Below, in pieces: positions 1 through 12,364 of a stretch of DNA of 64,000 nt (the stretch's first letter is position 1; the number at the start of each line of letters is the position of its first letter). This DNA is from Mallotus nudiflorus (Eukaryota; Streptophyta; Magnoliopsida; Malpighiales; Euphorbiaceae), in contig CANTUR010000384.1 of the NCBI GenBank assembly GCA_947683625.1, forward strand, positions 928,001-992,000. The letters are read 5' to 3'. The position numbers and the translations under genes are program-made. The notes under the pieces were generated by a model. The model made no database searches. It was given only the letters and a program-made list of their open reading frames with translations, and had not been told where the DNA came from.

Positions 1-84
1 TGCCGACTGGACTTCATTGTTTTTAGCTGGTGCCTCCTGCTTTGTTAAGGTTCTTTAAAGATTTTTTCTTGTTCCCAACGGCAG

Positions 85-171
85 GGAGAGTGGATCAAAT
101 CAGATGCCGATGTGCTTTGGGACTGGTTGGATTGCTTAAATCCCACTAGTTTGCACTATCTATTTTGCTAG
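85..171 (+). other. Possible 3'-terminal exon of an upstream plus-strand gene
   Basis: A pyrimidine-rich tract ending in CAG at about 61-84 looks like a splice acceptor. It is followed by an open frame of 28 codons (begins GEWIKSDADV, ends HYLFC) closed by TAG at 169-171. I do not recognise the peptide. If real, it is the last coding exon of a gene that begins outside the window, with 3' untranslated sequence after it. A chance frame of this length is quite possible, so this is weakly supported. Confidence 0.2.
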
Positions 172-2825
172 TCTATATTCTATAATAAGTAGTTCCAGGC
201 TTACTAGATGCCCTTATTTTCTAGTATTTTTGCTTATTGAGTGTAGTTTAAATTTGGCGTGCTCTATAAATTGTCTGTTAGCTGCTCTGAGACTATTCAT
301 TCTCTATGGTAGTGTTTAATCTGTTGTGTGTTTATGTTGTTTGCTCTCTTGCTAACATCTTCCTAGTGTTCACTTTTGGCCTTTTTGTCTAGGAATAAGA
401 TTGCATAGAAAATCTCAAATTTAGATATGCTTAATTTAGAACACTAAGCAGGCATACAGAGATGAATTGAGGTTTTCTTTTTTTTTTTTTTAATTGATAG
501 CAGTGGAGCTATGAGCTACTTGGGTTGGTCACTTCATAAATGGGTAGCGATAATCATAGTGGTAGTTCACACTTTGAGGATGGCATAATCATTTTCCCCC
601 TGTATTTGCCCTTGTGTTGTACAGGAGGAGATGCTCGAGTTGTAAGGTGGAGTCACGTGTCCACTCATGGCCCGAGCTTCATAGTGGGGGTGTGGTCGGT
701 TTGGGGGTTTTTTCAGCATGGAGTGGAATTTGAAGAGGACTTGTTCACTGAAATTGTGAGTTAAGCTGAGAGAGGCTGTTATTCAACTAGCAATATCAAC
801 ATGGTCAATCTTGTTGGCAGATTCTTGGCATTACAAGTTCTAAGTTTCTCAACCATCCCAATTCCTGGTGGCTAACCAGTTTTGTGTGGCAAACATCTTG
901 TGGTACGTGGACTTGAGCTGTTAGCTGTCTCGCATCAAGATGTGGCAACCTGATGGTTTAGTGTGTGATGCATTGGAGTAGATTTTATGTCCTTTGGAAT
1001 ATTTAGAAACGGAGTTGTCAATAGTAGTGGTGTAGGTAGATTTTGGAATGAAATGAAAGAGTTAACTTATATTTATGACAAGTTTTTCGGAAGACGCTAA
1101 TTATCATTTTAAATACCAGTGCTGATAGGCTTCTATGAGAGTTTAACCTTTTCAGTTCTGCCCCGAGCAGGGAATGAACATCTGAATTTTCTTCTCTATG
1201 ATTGGATACTGAGACAGTTCTGTTGGCTTGCAACAGAGATTGTGTGCATTTTCGGGAGTTTTTGCTTTATGTGAATTGCCGACTTTTTATCTGTTTCTCA
1301 TAAATAACCTTCCCAAGCATTATTCTCTTTGACAGCCTATTGATATTGGATGACCCGAATGATTCTTCTAATGTATCGGTTCTGGGTCCACGGAATTTAT
1401 AGGTATAGGAAGAACTGTGTCGAAGAGATTTTTTCTTTTGGACCATCTTTTGATTGATGCAATTGTTAAGGAACTTTCATTGAAGACATTTACATTTAAC
1501 CTGTAAATGTGTATCTAGCATTACATGTGGCTTGTTAATTAATTTAGACAAGACGAAGCCATCTTATAGTAATGGTATCTTTAATATGTTTGATGGTCAA
1601 TTGCACATCAAGGCGTAACAACACAAACAATTGCTCAACTACATATGGAATCCTAGAGCTAGAAGGTATCACTCCCATAAAAACAGGTTTGTTTGGATGG
1701 TGTTATGATCTAAGTAGAACTAGAATGAACAACACAGTAGCAATAAACACATGAATATTTACTTGTATGAATAATCTCATAAAGCAAGTAAACGTAAATA
1801 CACTCAAGTTTTTCTGTTATAATAATGCTGGTGTATTGTTTAGAACAGCTGAAACCTAAAAGGATATCAGAACACCGGGCACTAATAAGCCTAAAGCATA
1901 TGTGAATCAAAAGATAATCAGATTTATATTTCTTTATATTATATCTTTCAACTTGTTGGCATTCTAACCTGCTCTACTGGAACCCAAAATTTGTTTGCAA
2001 GATGCTCCTTGGGCGCTTGCTCCTCTTTCTACTATGACCCCTATTTGATTGTACATCCACTGAAGTGCTCTGGAGGTTCTTTCTCCCTGTTCTCATCGTC
2101 ACTACCTTTCATCAAAGCACTTAGTTTTGTCTGTGGACTCTTCTTCTTCTTGTGGCAATTTTCCTGTCTGAGTTTTCTTTTGTTTGAATTCTTCAAGACA
2201 GCACAAGAAACTAGAAGGAGAGAATGGCCAAGTCAATCCTAATATGTGAGAAGAGATGCAAGATCTGTATTAGCTCAGCAATAAACATTTTGTTCAGAAC
2301 TGGAAAAGATGCACCTCAACAATAAACAATTGATTCTACATAAATGTTGCCATGCAAGATGCTCCATCAACTTTTTGAAATCATGGAAGAAGAAGAAAAA
2401 GAAAAGCACAAGTCCCCATTATCTGTTTGTCATATAATTCCTTTCAGGAAACAATTTGACCAAAGTTTTGCAGTGCAATCCATATTACCTATTAGTCATT
2501 TCAAATGACAAAGCCATCGCGATTCAACAAACAAGCACCACATGATGATGCAATACAAATGAAGGCACACGCCACACACCTTACAACAAAATTACAGATT
2601 CAAATGCCACTTTCTCATTAGCAAATCTCTCTCACTAGTCGGCTTCCTCTAGTAGATTTCATGGAGCATCTGCCAAAAGTAAAGATTGAACTCATTCATC
2701 TTTTATGCAAATAAACTTGACAGGCCTTTCCCGGTATACTACAAGAAAAATCCAGTTTTTGCAAGGTCTACATCATAACTTCAGTCTCAAGAACTCCAAA
2801 TTTGGGTACGTTGCCTGATCGATCA
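172..2825. other. Flanking sequence without a recognisable gene
   Basis: About 2.65 kb of mixed-composition DNA. Several short frames exist on both strands, but none has a domain I recognise or the uninterrupted length of a plant exon. A minus-strand frame at about 2065-2240 follows an acceptor-like pyrimidine tract and is rich in Lys and Glu, but it cannot be tied to other exons. No LTR ends, terminal inverted repeats or target duplications were noticed. Confidence 0.4.
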
Positions 2826-3105
2826 CAGCCCAACAAACAAATTAAAATACATGAACAAAAATTAAAGAGAGAGAAAATCGAAAAGAACCAGGGTGGTTCA
2901 GGGCCAAGAATCCAAGGTCTACATCAACATCATCAAAGGTAACAATTGTCTTGTTACTTGTTAGCATGACCACCTAAGTAATCTTCTTTCTCGTACAGAA
3001 CAACCTCAACACCAGCTTTTGCAAGAACACAATTAAGCTGAAGCAAGACCACCAATCATTTCCCAAAAAAAAAAAAAAAGGACCACCAATCACTGCTTCT
3101 CTCAT
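2826..3105 (-). pseudogene. Relic of cyclopropane fatty acid synthase exon 1 (copy 1)
   Basis: Read on the minus strand, this starts with ATG at 3105-3103 and gives MREAVIGG. It resumes after a small insertion with VLAKAGVEVVLYEKEDYLGG, then shifts frame and ends with a VDLGFLA-type segment. This matches exon 1 of the intact gene at 11495-11322 (VLAKDGVKVVLYEKEEYLGG). It is broken by a poly-A-containing insertion at about 3058-3080 and by a frameshift with a stop after the GGHA motif. No downstream exons were found at lower coordinates. The similarity with the second relic near 55.6 kb extends past the exon on both sides, for example the shared CCCAACAAACA at 2828 and about 55554. The two relics therefore probably share an ancestor other than the intact gene. 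Confidence 0.8.
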
Positions 3106-3473
3106 TTTCGACATTATTATTATTACTCTTAATTATCAAATTCTTGATCAATTACCATATGTTTGTGGTTAATGTACATGCGTTGAGATATATATGTAGA
3201 AAAGAATTGGTACGTATAAAAGAAACTCTCATTAGCATATACATATGCACACAGCAAGCTATCTATATACAATCATTTTGTTGCTATGCGAGTTTATTAA
3301 AAAAAAATCCATCCTCGAGCTCTTATCATAAGTCATCCAAAAATATTTAGTTACAATCTGAAGATTTTCAATATGAATAGTATAGATATTTTTTGTTTCA
3401 TTAGAAAAAATTCAATGAAATAATGCAGTCAGTGCCCCTTTCTTCAGGGTGTATGCATAATAGAATAGATCAA
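3106..3473. other. 3' flank of the CPS gene
   Basis: The 3' untranslated region of the minus-strand CPS gene should lie in the part next to 3474. The rest is AT-rich sequence, some of it shared with the upstream flank of the exon-1 relic near 55.8 kb. No clear polyadenylation signal can be singled out in such AT-rich DNA, and no further gene is seen. Confidence 0.4.
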
Positions 3474-6400
3474 TCAACAAGCTGCAGGAAATTCTTGGAA
3501 CGGATTTCCAAGTGCAGCAACATTGCCAGGCCTCGAAAGAACAACCTGCATTAATGAATCATACAATGTTTAATGAAAATGGAATAATTCTTCAAACAGA
3601 AATTGAAGCTGTGCATGACTACTTAGCATGAACAAAAAAAGGCCGTATACCTGATAATTTCCAAGTGTTAGTGTCTTAAACCCTGCTGCACAATAATCAA
3701 AATAATACTCCCATGTTCTGATGAACTTTTCGTTGAATCCCAGAGCCAGAATTTTGCTGACAACAAGACAAACGCACCACTATTAGCTTCTTCTTGTTTC
3801 TTTTTCTGATAAAACTGTTAATGAAATCTTAAGATCATCTCTGAAGTAATATATATATATATATATATATGTTTACCCCTTGTTCTCCAAGAAATTCTTC
3901 CTCCAGTATCTGAGTGTTTGATAGTAATGAAGTCCTATATTCTCCACATGCTCCACACTTGTTCCATACATAACAAAGGCAAAATTAGCATAATTTTGTT
4001 GGAATGATGAAAAAACGATTAGAGAATACAGCAGAAATGGGTTATACCACAGTCTTGTTGAAGTAGCCATGGCTGAGGTTATCCTTGTTAACGATGGCAA
4101 GCACCCACCAGGGAATATATATTCCTTTATAAAGTCTGAACTTTTTCTGTACTCCTCATACCGTTCTTCTGGTATTGATATGAACTGAAGTAGACAGTAA
4201 CAACCAAACAAAAGAAACAAAGAAAACCATTATTAACATCAAATTAACACAGTAAGATTTGCATCTTCTAGTTCTGTCATTACCTGAAGAACAATGATAC
4301 CATCTTTTGCTAATACTGATTCACAACAGCCAAAGAACCTTTCCATATATTCATGCCCAACAGCTTCTATCATTTCACTGGAAAAGGCCATTCAAACTCC
4401 GGTAATTTGTTCAGTATTCTATATTTACAAGTAAATTTTTATCACAGTAGGAAAAGCTTACCAGGATATGATTCTGTCATATTTATAGGAATCAGGCAAT
4501 TGGCGATAGTCGCAGAGTAGAAAGCTGATGTTATCCTGATACCATCAATGGCTAAGGTTAAAAATCAGCTTTTCATAAGGACAAACTTTATGCACTTAAA
4601 TTTCATGGTAAACTAGGAAAAAAATACTTTCAGAAAAGTTGCAATTGTATTTCAGGGTTGATGATACCTGGAGACCAGCTTCCTTCACTCTTTTTTCTGC
4701 AAATTTTATTTGCTCTTCAGATAGTGTGATCCCAGTATATCGACATCCAGTTCGTTTGACAACTTCAATAGCTAATGTCCCCCAACCACAACCGATCTCA
4801 AGAATTTCATGCTCCTTATTGATTCTTGCCTGTATTGGTTAGAGAAAAAAAAAAAGGGGAAACATGCAGAATGAGTAATGCTTGTCAGGAAATCCTGCAA
4901 CTTCCTCCATAATGGTCAGGGAACAAACTCACTTTTTCAATCAGAAGTGAAATTTTTCGCATCTGTGCCGCTTTCAAGTCTTCATCTTCTGTCTGTCAAG
5001 TAAATAAAGAAAAAACAGAAATTATATCATGAACTTAGTCATGCACTAAGTGAAATTAGCAGAATTCTGAAGATTGGGCTTCTAACCTTAAATACAGCAG
5101 CAGAGTATGTCATTGTTTCGTCCAAGAACAGAGAAAAAAGATCATTACTCTACAAACACAAAATGGGAAAAGAGACGTCAGCTTCTCTGGACATCATAGT
5201 CATCTGTGATTGTAACAATTGTAGAAAAAGAAACTCCAAGGCTCAACTAAAGTACTTTTCAGACTGTATCATATGAAAAAGCTTGTTGATCTACAGTATA
5301 ATCTGAAGTAAGACTTGTTTCCAATCGCTTGTACCCCAGAACCATCAAAACATCTTCTGAAAATAAAAAATCTGACCAATGCACCCTTGAAGTGAAAGGA
5401 GGAAATGATTTTTTTTTAATCTTACCAGGTCATAATGACGAGAGATATTCCTGCGAGCCTGTGTCATTGTGTTTTGCCTTGAAACATGCCGGAAGAAAAA
5501 TTTTGCAGATGCAATACTAGCTGTGAATAACATTGGTGTCCACCAACCTCTGATCGACAGAGAAAAGAGAATACCTTTTCAGAATTCAGGAAATTCCATC
5601 CAGTAGTGTTACACGTTGTCAGAATAATTTTTCACACAGTATACCTTTTCTTATTCAATCCTGATACAGATTTATTAGCATCTCTATTGGCAATGAGAAC
5701 CTGCAACATAAATTATGAAAGGAAGCTCACTGAAAGTTGTCACAGAAAGACTTACAAACAGATCTTGGAGCAATTAGCTCACCATAAAAAGGTTCAAGAG
5801 ACCTTCATCTTTGTCAACAAATGAAAAATCGCCGTTAATATATGCATCTGCTAGGCCTAAATCAGCCTGCGTCATTATCTGAGAAAATTTTCATCGCTTG
5901 TCAGGGATGGTAAGAATTTTTTGCATTACACCAAATTGGATGTACAAACAGATTCTGAGTGCAAAATTCTTGTAACTAATGATTATCATACCGTGCCATG
6001 CCTCATCAGGGCATGTGATCTGTTTAAAATGAGATGAGAAAAGCACATACCTTCCAGTAAAACTGGGGACTGTGAACTTTCAGAATAGTTTTCGACTTTT
6101 TAGCAGTTCCCCCAAAGGTTAAAATTGTTCCTCCTTCCTCCAACAAACTGTCAGATCACAGTTTACACCCATCAATATCTCCACATAAGTGCAATAGGTA
6201 AGTGCAATAGGTTTTAGTGATAAAGCTTCAGGGAGCATAATTTAACAGTTTATAATGCTTTACGCACACTGCAATAAAGCAAAAACTAGCAGAGTGATAT
6301 GACAAAGTCTGTGATTATATTTACAAGTGAACTCACATTAAACAGCCAGTAGAGATGTATTGTCCAAGAAATCTAGTAACAAAAAGGCGAGCCGCAGTTT

Positions 6401-9238
6401 CTAACAGAGTAGGTACCATGTGTTTCGGATTGCTTAGAACAGCACAGCTTCTTTCAAGCAAACTATGGGCAGCAATCATGCCAGACTGCAAGGAAATATA
6501 CCTGAATTGTGAGTTGCAAAACCTCTCATGAATTCTTAAAAGAAGAAAATGAAAAGGGGAACCAAAAAATGTTAGTTTTATTCTCAGTACCTTCAGTCCA
6601 TCCTCATGGAAGCCATAACCTGAAAAAGAAAAATGTAATATATGATACACAGATGATCAATTGTCACGAAGCTAATTCAGAAATGGAAATTGCAGAAAAC
6701 CCAAGTAGACTTGAAGTTTGGATCAAATTCTGATGGAAATTTAACAAGAATCAAATTAAATAACTTACCCTGGTATGCTCCACAAAACCAAAGTCCTCTC
6801 CTTCCTTGAATATGTTCAAGCTCAAGAGATGCTTTTGATGCAACTACTGATGGGACTGGATGGCCTGTTCTCCACTTCAGTAAGGTATTATCAGGTGTAT
6901 GATCTGGATTAAGTGTCACAAGGAAAGGCAGATTTGTTTCACCAAGATTCTGCAAGAGTTAACAGCATTAAAAATTTCGCATTTGATTCTTAAATAAAAC
7001 CAGCGTTAAGCCAACATGTTACACACCTGAAGCACATTAAGCCAGTATGTCAGGCATATTTTATTGTCTGTATTTCCCAAAAAATTCCATGCACTCCATG
7101 CTGCTGGATTTTGAGGCATAAACTTTTTATCACGGTGTAGGAAGATTTCACTGCAATCAAGAGTTCAAGAATGTTAGGCAGATTCTGAGTAAATGATGTG
7201 TGTTCCTTTTAAGATGACTAGTTAGTACACCCAAAAAAGAACGATAAAAGACGAAGCAGAAGAGGGAAACTGGCACCTATACATATACTGGAAAGCCCCA
7301 AGCACTCTTTTTTCATCAAATGTTGCTTGGCTTCCTAATAGTTTTAAAGCATCTGGTCCGTGAACAGCAATTATACATCTGCTGTATTTTTCTTCAGAAT
7401 CATTTTCACATAACACTTTGCATCCTGATATTACCAATAATATGTTATTGCTTAGTGAATTCAGAAATTCATGATAATAGTGATGAATTAATGCTATTGC
7501 TTACCCTCATCATCAGTGTAAACAGAGTGTACCTCGCAGCCAGTTCTTACTATGCAACCCCAGCTTTCCAGCCTTTCTTTGACCTGATTTATTTGCTTTC
7601 GAGACTTAGTAGAGATTTTGTCTAAAAGAGTATTCAGAAACATAGAGAATATGAAACTTGCAACATCCTGAAGCAACTAAGCAGGCACCTTGTTGACATA
7701 AGAATGGGATCTCCCTCCAACAGTAAGCCACTGTGGGCGGCCAAAGAGCTACAAGAATAACCAAATGGCTTGTGATATGAATGATTGAACAATATATTCT
7801 ACCTTTATCGGAAAGAAGTTGTACCTGAAGTAAATGATGATTACGGCAAAATGAGAGAATAGAGAATGCAGAAAAGCTCATAACTTTTTCTGAAGGGCAG
7901 GACCATATTGAACCACACATTGGAACCTATATCATACAACATTGTCATTGCAGCCAGTAAGTAACAACAGGATTAATAAAAATAATGACAAACATGAAGT
8001 TGAAAGAATGCATATGAGAGATCTCACAAGATAAGCCTTCTGAAACAATTCAGAATAACCTCGTGACTTGATAAAACTCCCTAGTGTTTCATTTCGATCA
8101 ATATCAGGATTGTTCTCAAGCGCCTCAAGATAACTGAGCAAAAGAGATACCTGTCAGGATTGTTCTTCCCTACCTTGAAGCACAGTAGGCATGCTAAAAA
8201 ATTAGCAGCAAGCATAAAGCAGCTAACCTGAGGACATCATCCTTAAACTTGATGATTTCACGAATCATTTTCCAGAAATAGGGATTTAGCGCATTTGTTT
8301 TCTGCGCAAACAAACCTGACAGGCCATTTCTGCTACCCCATTCGTAACCTTTGCCATTGTCTAAGCTAACTGAGAATGACATATCAGATAACTCCAGGTC
8401 CACTCCAAGGTTCTCAAAGAACTCCATCATATTTGGATATGTTACCTGTTAGTATATGAATTTGTTCATAAGAAATGGTCTAAAAATTGATTAAATTTCA
8501 CTTGCGAAGAGACATTTTGGTTGATGCACAGCCTAGTCTAAGGACACCTTTTCTGTATGAACCCAGAAAAGGAAAAACTGATTACATTTTGGTTGAGAGA
8601 CTTTTAGTATTATTATAATCCTGCTTGGATCCAATCAGATTAATTAGAATACGAACTCTCACTAGAAATGATTTAAACTGAAAAACATATAAATCTCTAC
8701 TATTTTTAATAGAATTTCAATCAATTTTTTTTTTTTAATTTAAATTTCTATGTTGAACTATTTTTATTTTGTTTCTTTAAATATTATTTAAGTTACAAAC
8801 TGAAGGAAATTGATGGTAAGAAAATAAAAAGAAAATTTTTTGTTTACTTTTAATTTAATTTTATTGTTTAGCAAATAAATTCGATATTTTAATATAATAA
8901 TGAAGTCTGGATGTTTAGCAAAATTGGATTTTTAATCTGAAACATGACATGTTCCGTTTGGACATTTATTTATTGTGTTGAAAACATAATTGAATTTTTA
9001 ATGTGTCCCACTTGACAGCCATTTTAATTTTTCAGTTCAGAAATAAGATAATGCTACAACTTGATTTTTAGAAGTCTAATTTTTCTAAAATAGTTGTTGT
9101 ACTTTTTGCATCAATTTATATATCATTCAAAATTAAATAAAGTGATTTGAAAATTTTTTACCGCCTTTATGATTTTTTTTGGATCAAATCGTATAAGTTA
9201 GAATATAATAAACTCTTAATTAGACTAAAAAAACTAAG

Positions 9239-9279
<41 letters not shown>

Positions 9280-10657
9280 GAAAGAAAAATGCATTCCTAA
9301 TAAAGATTTAATCATTTTCAAATTTGATTTAACTTTTTTATATTATACTTTTTGTATCCAATAGTTATATTACGCTCAATTATTTTAGAAATTGAGTTGA
9401 TGAAACTAAAACTTTTCAACAGTTGTTTTTCCATATACATTAAATTCAAATTTAAAATCTTTTTTCAATACTTGTTTCTTCATATACATTAAATTCAAAC
9501 TTAAAATCTTACCTAAATAAATTTAAATTATTTGTCATTTATATTAACAAATTTTAAATCAAATTTTGAAAATTTTATTTAATGAAATTTAAACTACTTA
9601 TCACTTGTATTAGCATATATCAATTCAAAATTAAATTTTTGATCAATAAAATTGGAAAAAACATTATATTTCATTTTTAATTTCTTTAATTTCATATGTG
9701 AATCAATTTTTTTTTAAAAAAAGAAAAAGAAAAAGAGACTTTCACCTATATCAAAGTATCACATCAAATTACTAAATTTATAATTTATATTTAATACATA
9801 CAAATATATACAAACTCATACAAGTCTTATATATATATATATGACACAAGAGTTTCCTGGAGAAAAAACAGGGGCTTAGCATTTTTTTCTACTAAATCTG
9901 GGGCGGCCAGGGAAACAAGTCTCTAGTTTACCCAAATTACACTTGGAAAATGCTGGTTCATAAATAAATAAGGAAAATACAAAAAAAAAAAAAAAGTGGC
10001 AAACGAACAACCAATGGATGCTGTCCTTTAGATTATCAGCCAACCACAGAAAAAGACGCCAAGATAGCTGATTATATGTAATACACTTTTGAAACACCAC
10101 AAAGAAAATGACAAATGCTCCAGCTACGCACTGTATCTATCTTCCATCCAGTTGCAGTTTAACATAATTAAATATTTATCAAAAATTAAATTTAAATTTT
10201 TTAATATGCATTTAATTAATCATCATTAATATATCTGACGTTGATTTAATCTGACAGTCAAATCTTTATGGGTTTAATAAAAAGATCTACTATCGAATTC
10301 CCAAATTTCACCTCCCCTCAACTTTTCACAATTTATAATGGCAAAAAAAAAAAAAAAAGTTTGGTATTATTTTCCACTGTAAAAAAAATACCAAAACACT
10401 GCCAAGTACTATTAATTTGTACTGCACCACATACCATGTGGAGTAGCACATCACTCAGATTTTTTTTTTTTTTAAAGCATTGTAAGAGGATATTTGGTTA
10501 TTTAATAATATTTATTTTTTATTATTAGAAAAAGTAAATAAATAATACTACAATTACTAAAATTAAAAATACTTAATAACCACATCTAACTGCCTTAAAC
10601 CAATTTAAGAAATTATTGATAAGTTTTCATCCAAATAAAAAAGATCTTATTGTTAAG

Positions 10658-10691
<34 letters not shown>

Positions 10692-11495
10692 AACTCTGTT
10701 AAGATTATATTGTTAATATTATATATGTTCTAGTGTTTACAACCGTTTGACTGAGATTATTTTATGCTTTCAAATGGTTAAGTTGATGAGATCTTTATAA
10801 ATTACAAATTTACCAACTTGTAATGATTTAAGAATCTGTTTAATAATCAAAAGTTTAAAATCCATTAAGTTTTTCAATTATTTTAATAAAAAATAACTAT
10901 CACTTGTTAAGTTTGAAAATATACCAAAATTATATATTTATAAAGGTTTCGATTATTTTAAATTTTAAGTTAAGTGGATTAACAAGGGGATAAAACTCTT
11001 TCAATACATATTTTTTCTATTCAGAAACTTTAATTACAAAAAAAAACTCTTCTAATACATATTTTCTCTGTACAGTAAATGTAATTAAGAGATATAAGTT
11101 TTTTTAAAAAAATATTAGATTACTCTCTCACCGGATACCCCTTGTGAGAGCAACCTAGCCTCATCTCCTCTTTTGCAAGAGTGTATTTCTTTCAAAAAGA
11201 AAAAGACCAAGCTGATATGAATGAATAAATTAAATGTAATTCACTTGATGCATGTGGGGCTAAAAACTAAAAAGAATATAGAATTTAAAATAAAATAAAC
11301 TAAAAAAGAACATTATCTTACCCGATTGAAGACCATGAAACCCAAGTCTAAATCAACACCATCAAAGCAGACAGTCTTAGCATGACCACCAAGATACTCC
11401 TCTTTCTCATACAAGACAACCTTAACTCCATCTTTTGCAAGAACATAAGCAGAAACAAGCCCACTTATGCCACCTCCAACCACTGCAACTCTCAT
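3474..11495 (-). CDS. CPS: Cyclopropane fatty acid synthase, plant type (oxidase-methyltransferase fusion), 24 exons
   Basis: Plant CPS moves a methylene group from S-adenosylmethionine onto the double bond of phospholipid-bound oleate, giving dihydrosterculate. Exons in transcript order: 11495-11322, 8445-8228, 8133-8028, 7926-7825, 7748-7689, 7583-7505, 7424-7277, 7150-7027, 6949-6769, 6619-6591, 6485-6337, 6147-6051, 5878-5783, 5700-5645, 5549-5426, 5149-5087, 4992-4933, 4829-4668, 4535-4462, 4377-4284, 4184-4048, 3957-3877, 3756-3651, 3545-3474. All introns are GT-AG. The joined frame is open for 863 codons, close to the usual 860-875 of plant CPS. Residues 1-450 are an FAD-dependent amine-oxidase-like domain (GGGISG at 7-12; WFCGAYQGYGFHEDG near 391-405). 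Residues 560-863 are the methyltransferase (HYDLSNDLF at 578; SAM-binding LEIGCGWG at 632-639; CEMIEAVGHE at 701-710). The start is the ATG just before the dinucleotide-binding strand. Exon 10 is only 29 nt. No defect was seen. Confidence 0.95.
8446..11321 (-). other. Large first intron of the CPS gene
   Basis: This 2876-bp intron separates exon 1 (the FAD-binding GxGxxG strand) from exon 2; the other introns are roughly 80-350 bp. It is very AT-rich and holds three AT dinucleotide runs (about 9244-9274, 9829-9841 and 10660-10687) and several poly-T tracts. It also has diffuse imperfect repeats, such as similar blocks at 9421-9500 and 9520-9620. The donor is GTAAGA just below 11322 and the acceptor is CAG just above 8445. 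I found no coding domain and no clean terminal repeats, so decayed transposon material is possible but unproven. Confidence 0.75.
9244..9274. repeat. AT dinucleotide microsatellite in CPS intron 1
   Basis: About 15 TA units. Similar runs lie at 3849-3870 (CPS intron between exons 22 and 23), 10660-10687 (intron 1) and 11818-11836 (promoter side). Confidence 0.9.
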
Positions 11496-12360
11496 TTTTA
11501 ACCTTAACTAATGAGTTGCTGGATTGATTTTCTAGCTACTGCTGTATCTCCTTCCTGAAAGAAAATTATCCAATGAAATTCTGATGAATCTGTATGCATT
11601 TCCAGATATATAACGTTCACATTCTTTGTGCATGAAACGACACTTACCTTTGCAAAAAACAAAACAAGATCAAGAAGCTGCAGAAAGGTAGGAAGGATTA
11701 GTGTTGTTGGGCCATTAATCCTGACGAGTGATGTGCAGTTGTGAGAGAAGGAACTGTGTGGAGGCACCTATGGAATACGGATGATAGATTGCCTGATCTC
11801 TTTGGGTTGTGGGTTGTATATATATATATATATATTTCATGTACACAGTATGTACACCGCATGTGATTCTACTGTACGTAGTTTTCTAGTTCCTTGAAAT
11901 CCCAATAAATTACTACCCCTGCAGCCCAATTAAGCCTAGAGTTCTTTTTTTTTTTTAACATTTTGAACAACATGATTGGAGTTTTTTTGAAAATGCCCCC
12001 TCTCAAAAGAAACTATCCTCTGAATACACACACATTTAAAAAAATGCTTATTTTATGTGGCCAGCTATACAGTGAGATGCGACAAATATCATTGTGGTTG
12101 CTAATTGTTTGGTAAAAATATAAAAAATATATATTTTACTATAGATGAAATTAAATTTGAAATTTCAAAATTCATAGTTCCACCCAATTTTATATTATAT
12201 ATTTATAACCATAAAAATTTTGACTATTTTAAAGTTTAAGTTAAATGAACTCATAATAGAAAATAAAACTTTTTCAATATTTATTTTTTCTATATATAAG
12301 ATTTAAATTCTATATTTTATTTCAAAAAATTTAAATTTATTATCATTCAATAAATATTTA
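11496..12360 (-). promoter_or_regulatory. 5' leader and promoter region of CPS
   Basis: Immediately upstream of the CPS start codon. A probable 5'-UTR intron lies at 11647-11555 on the minus strand: AAG|GTAAGTG donor, and a TTTCTTTCAG acceptor ending at 11555. This places the first untranslated exon above 11648. An AT repeat at about 11818-11836 could contain a TATA element. Beyond it the DNA is AT-rich with no gene. Promoter and 5' end are inferred; only the splice-like signals are visible. Confidence 0.45.
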
Positions 12361-12364
12361 TTTT

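Noticed and set aside
540..764. Plus-strand frame MGSDNHSGSSHFEDG
   Set aside because: No recognisable domain, no Kozak or splice context, and no continuation; length is within chance for this region.
7320..7625. Plus-strand frame of 101 codons
   Set aside because: It lies across CPS exons and introns on the opposite strand and has no domain; it is a shadow frame.
9876..10100. Minus-strand frame inside CPS intron 1
   Set aside because: Low-complexity Phe-rich translation of poly-A DNA; no splice signals tie it to CPS.
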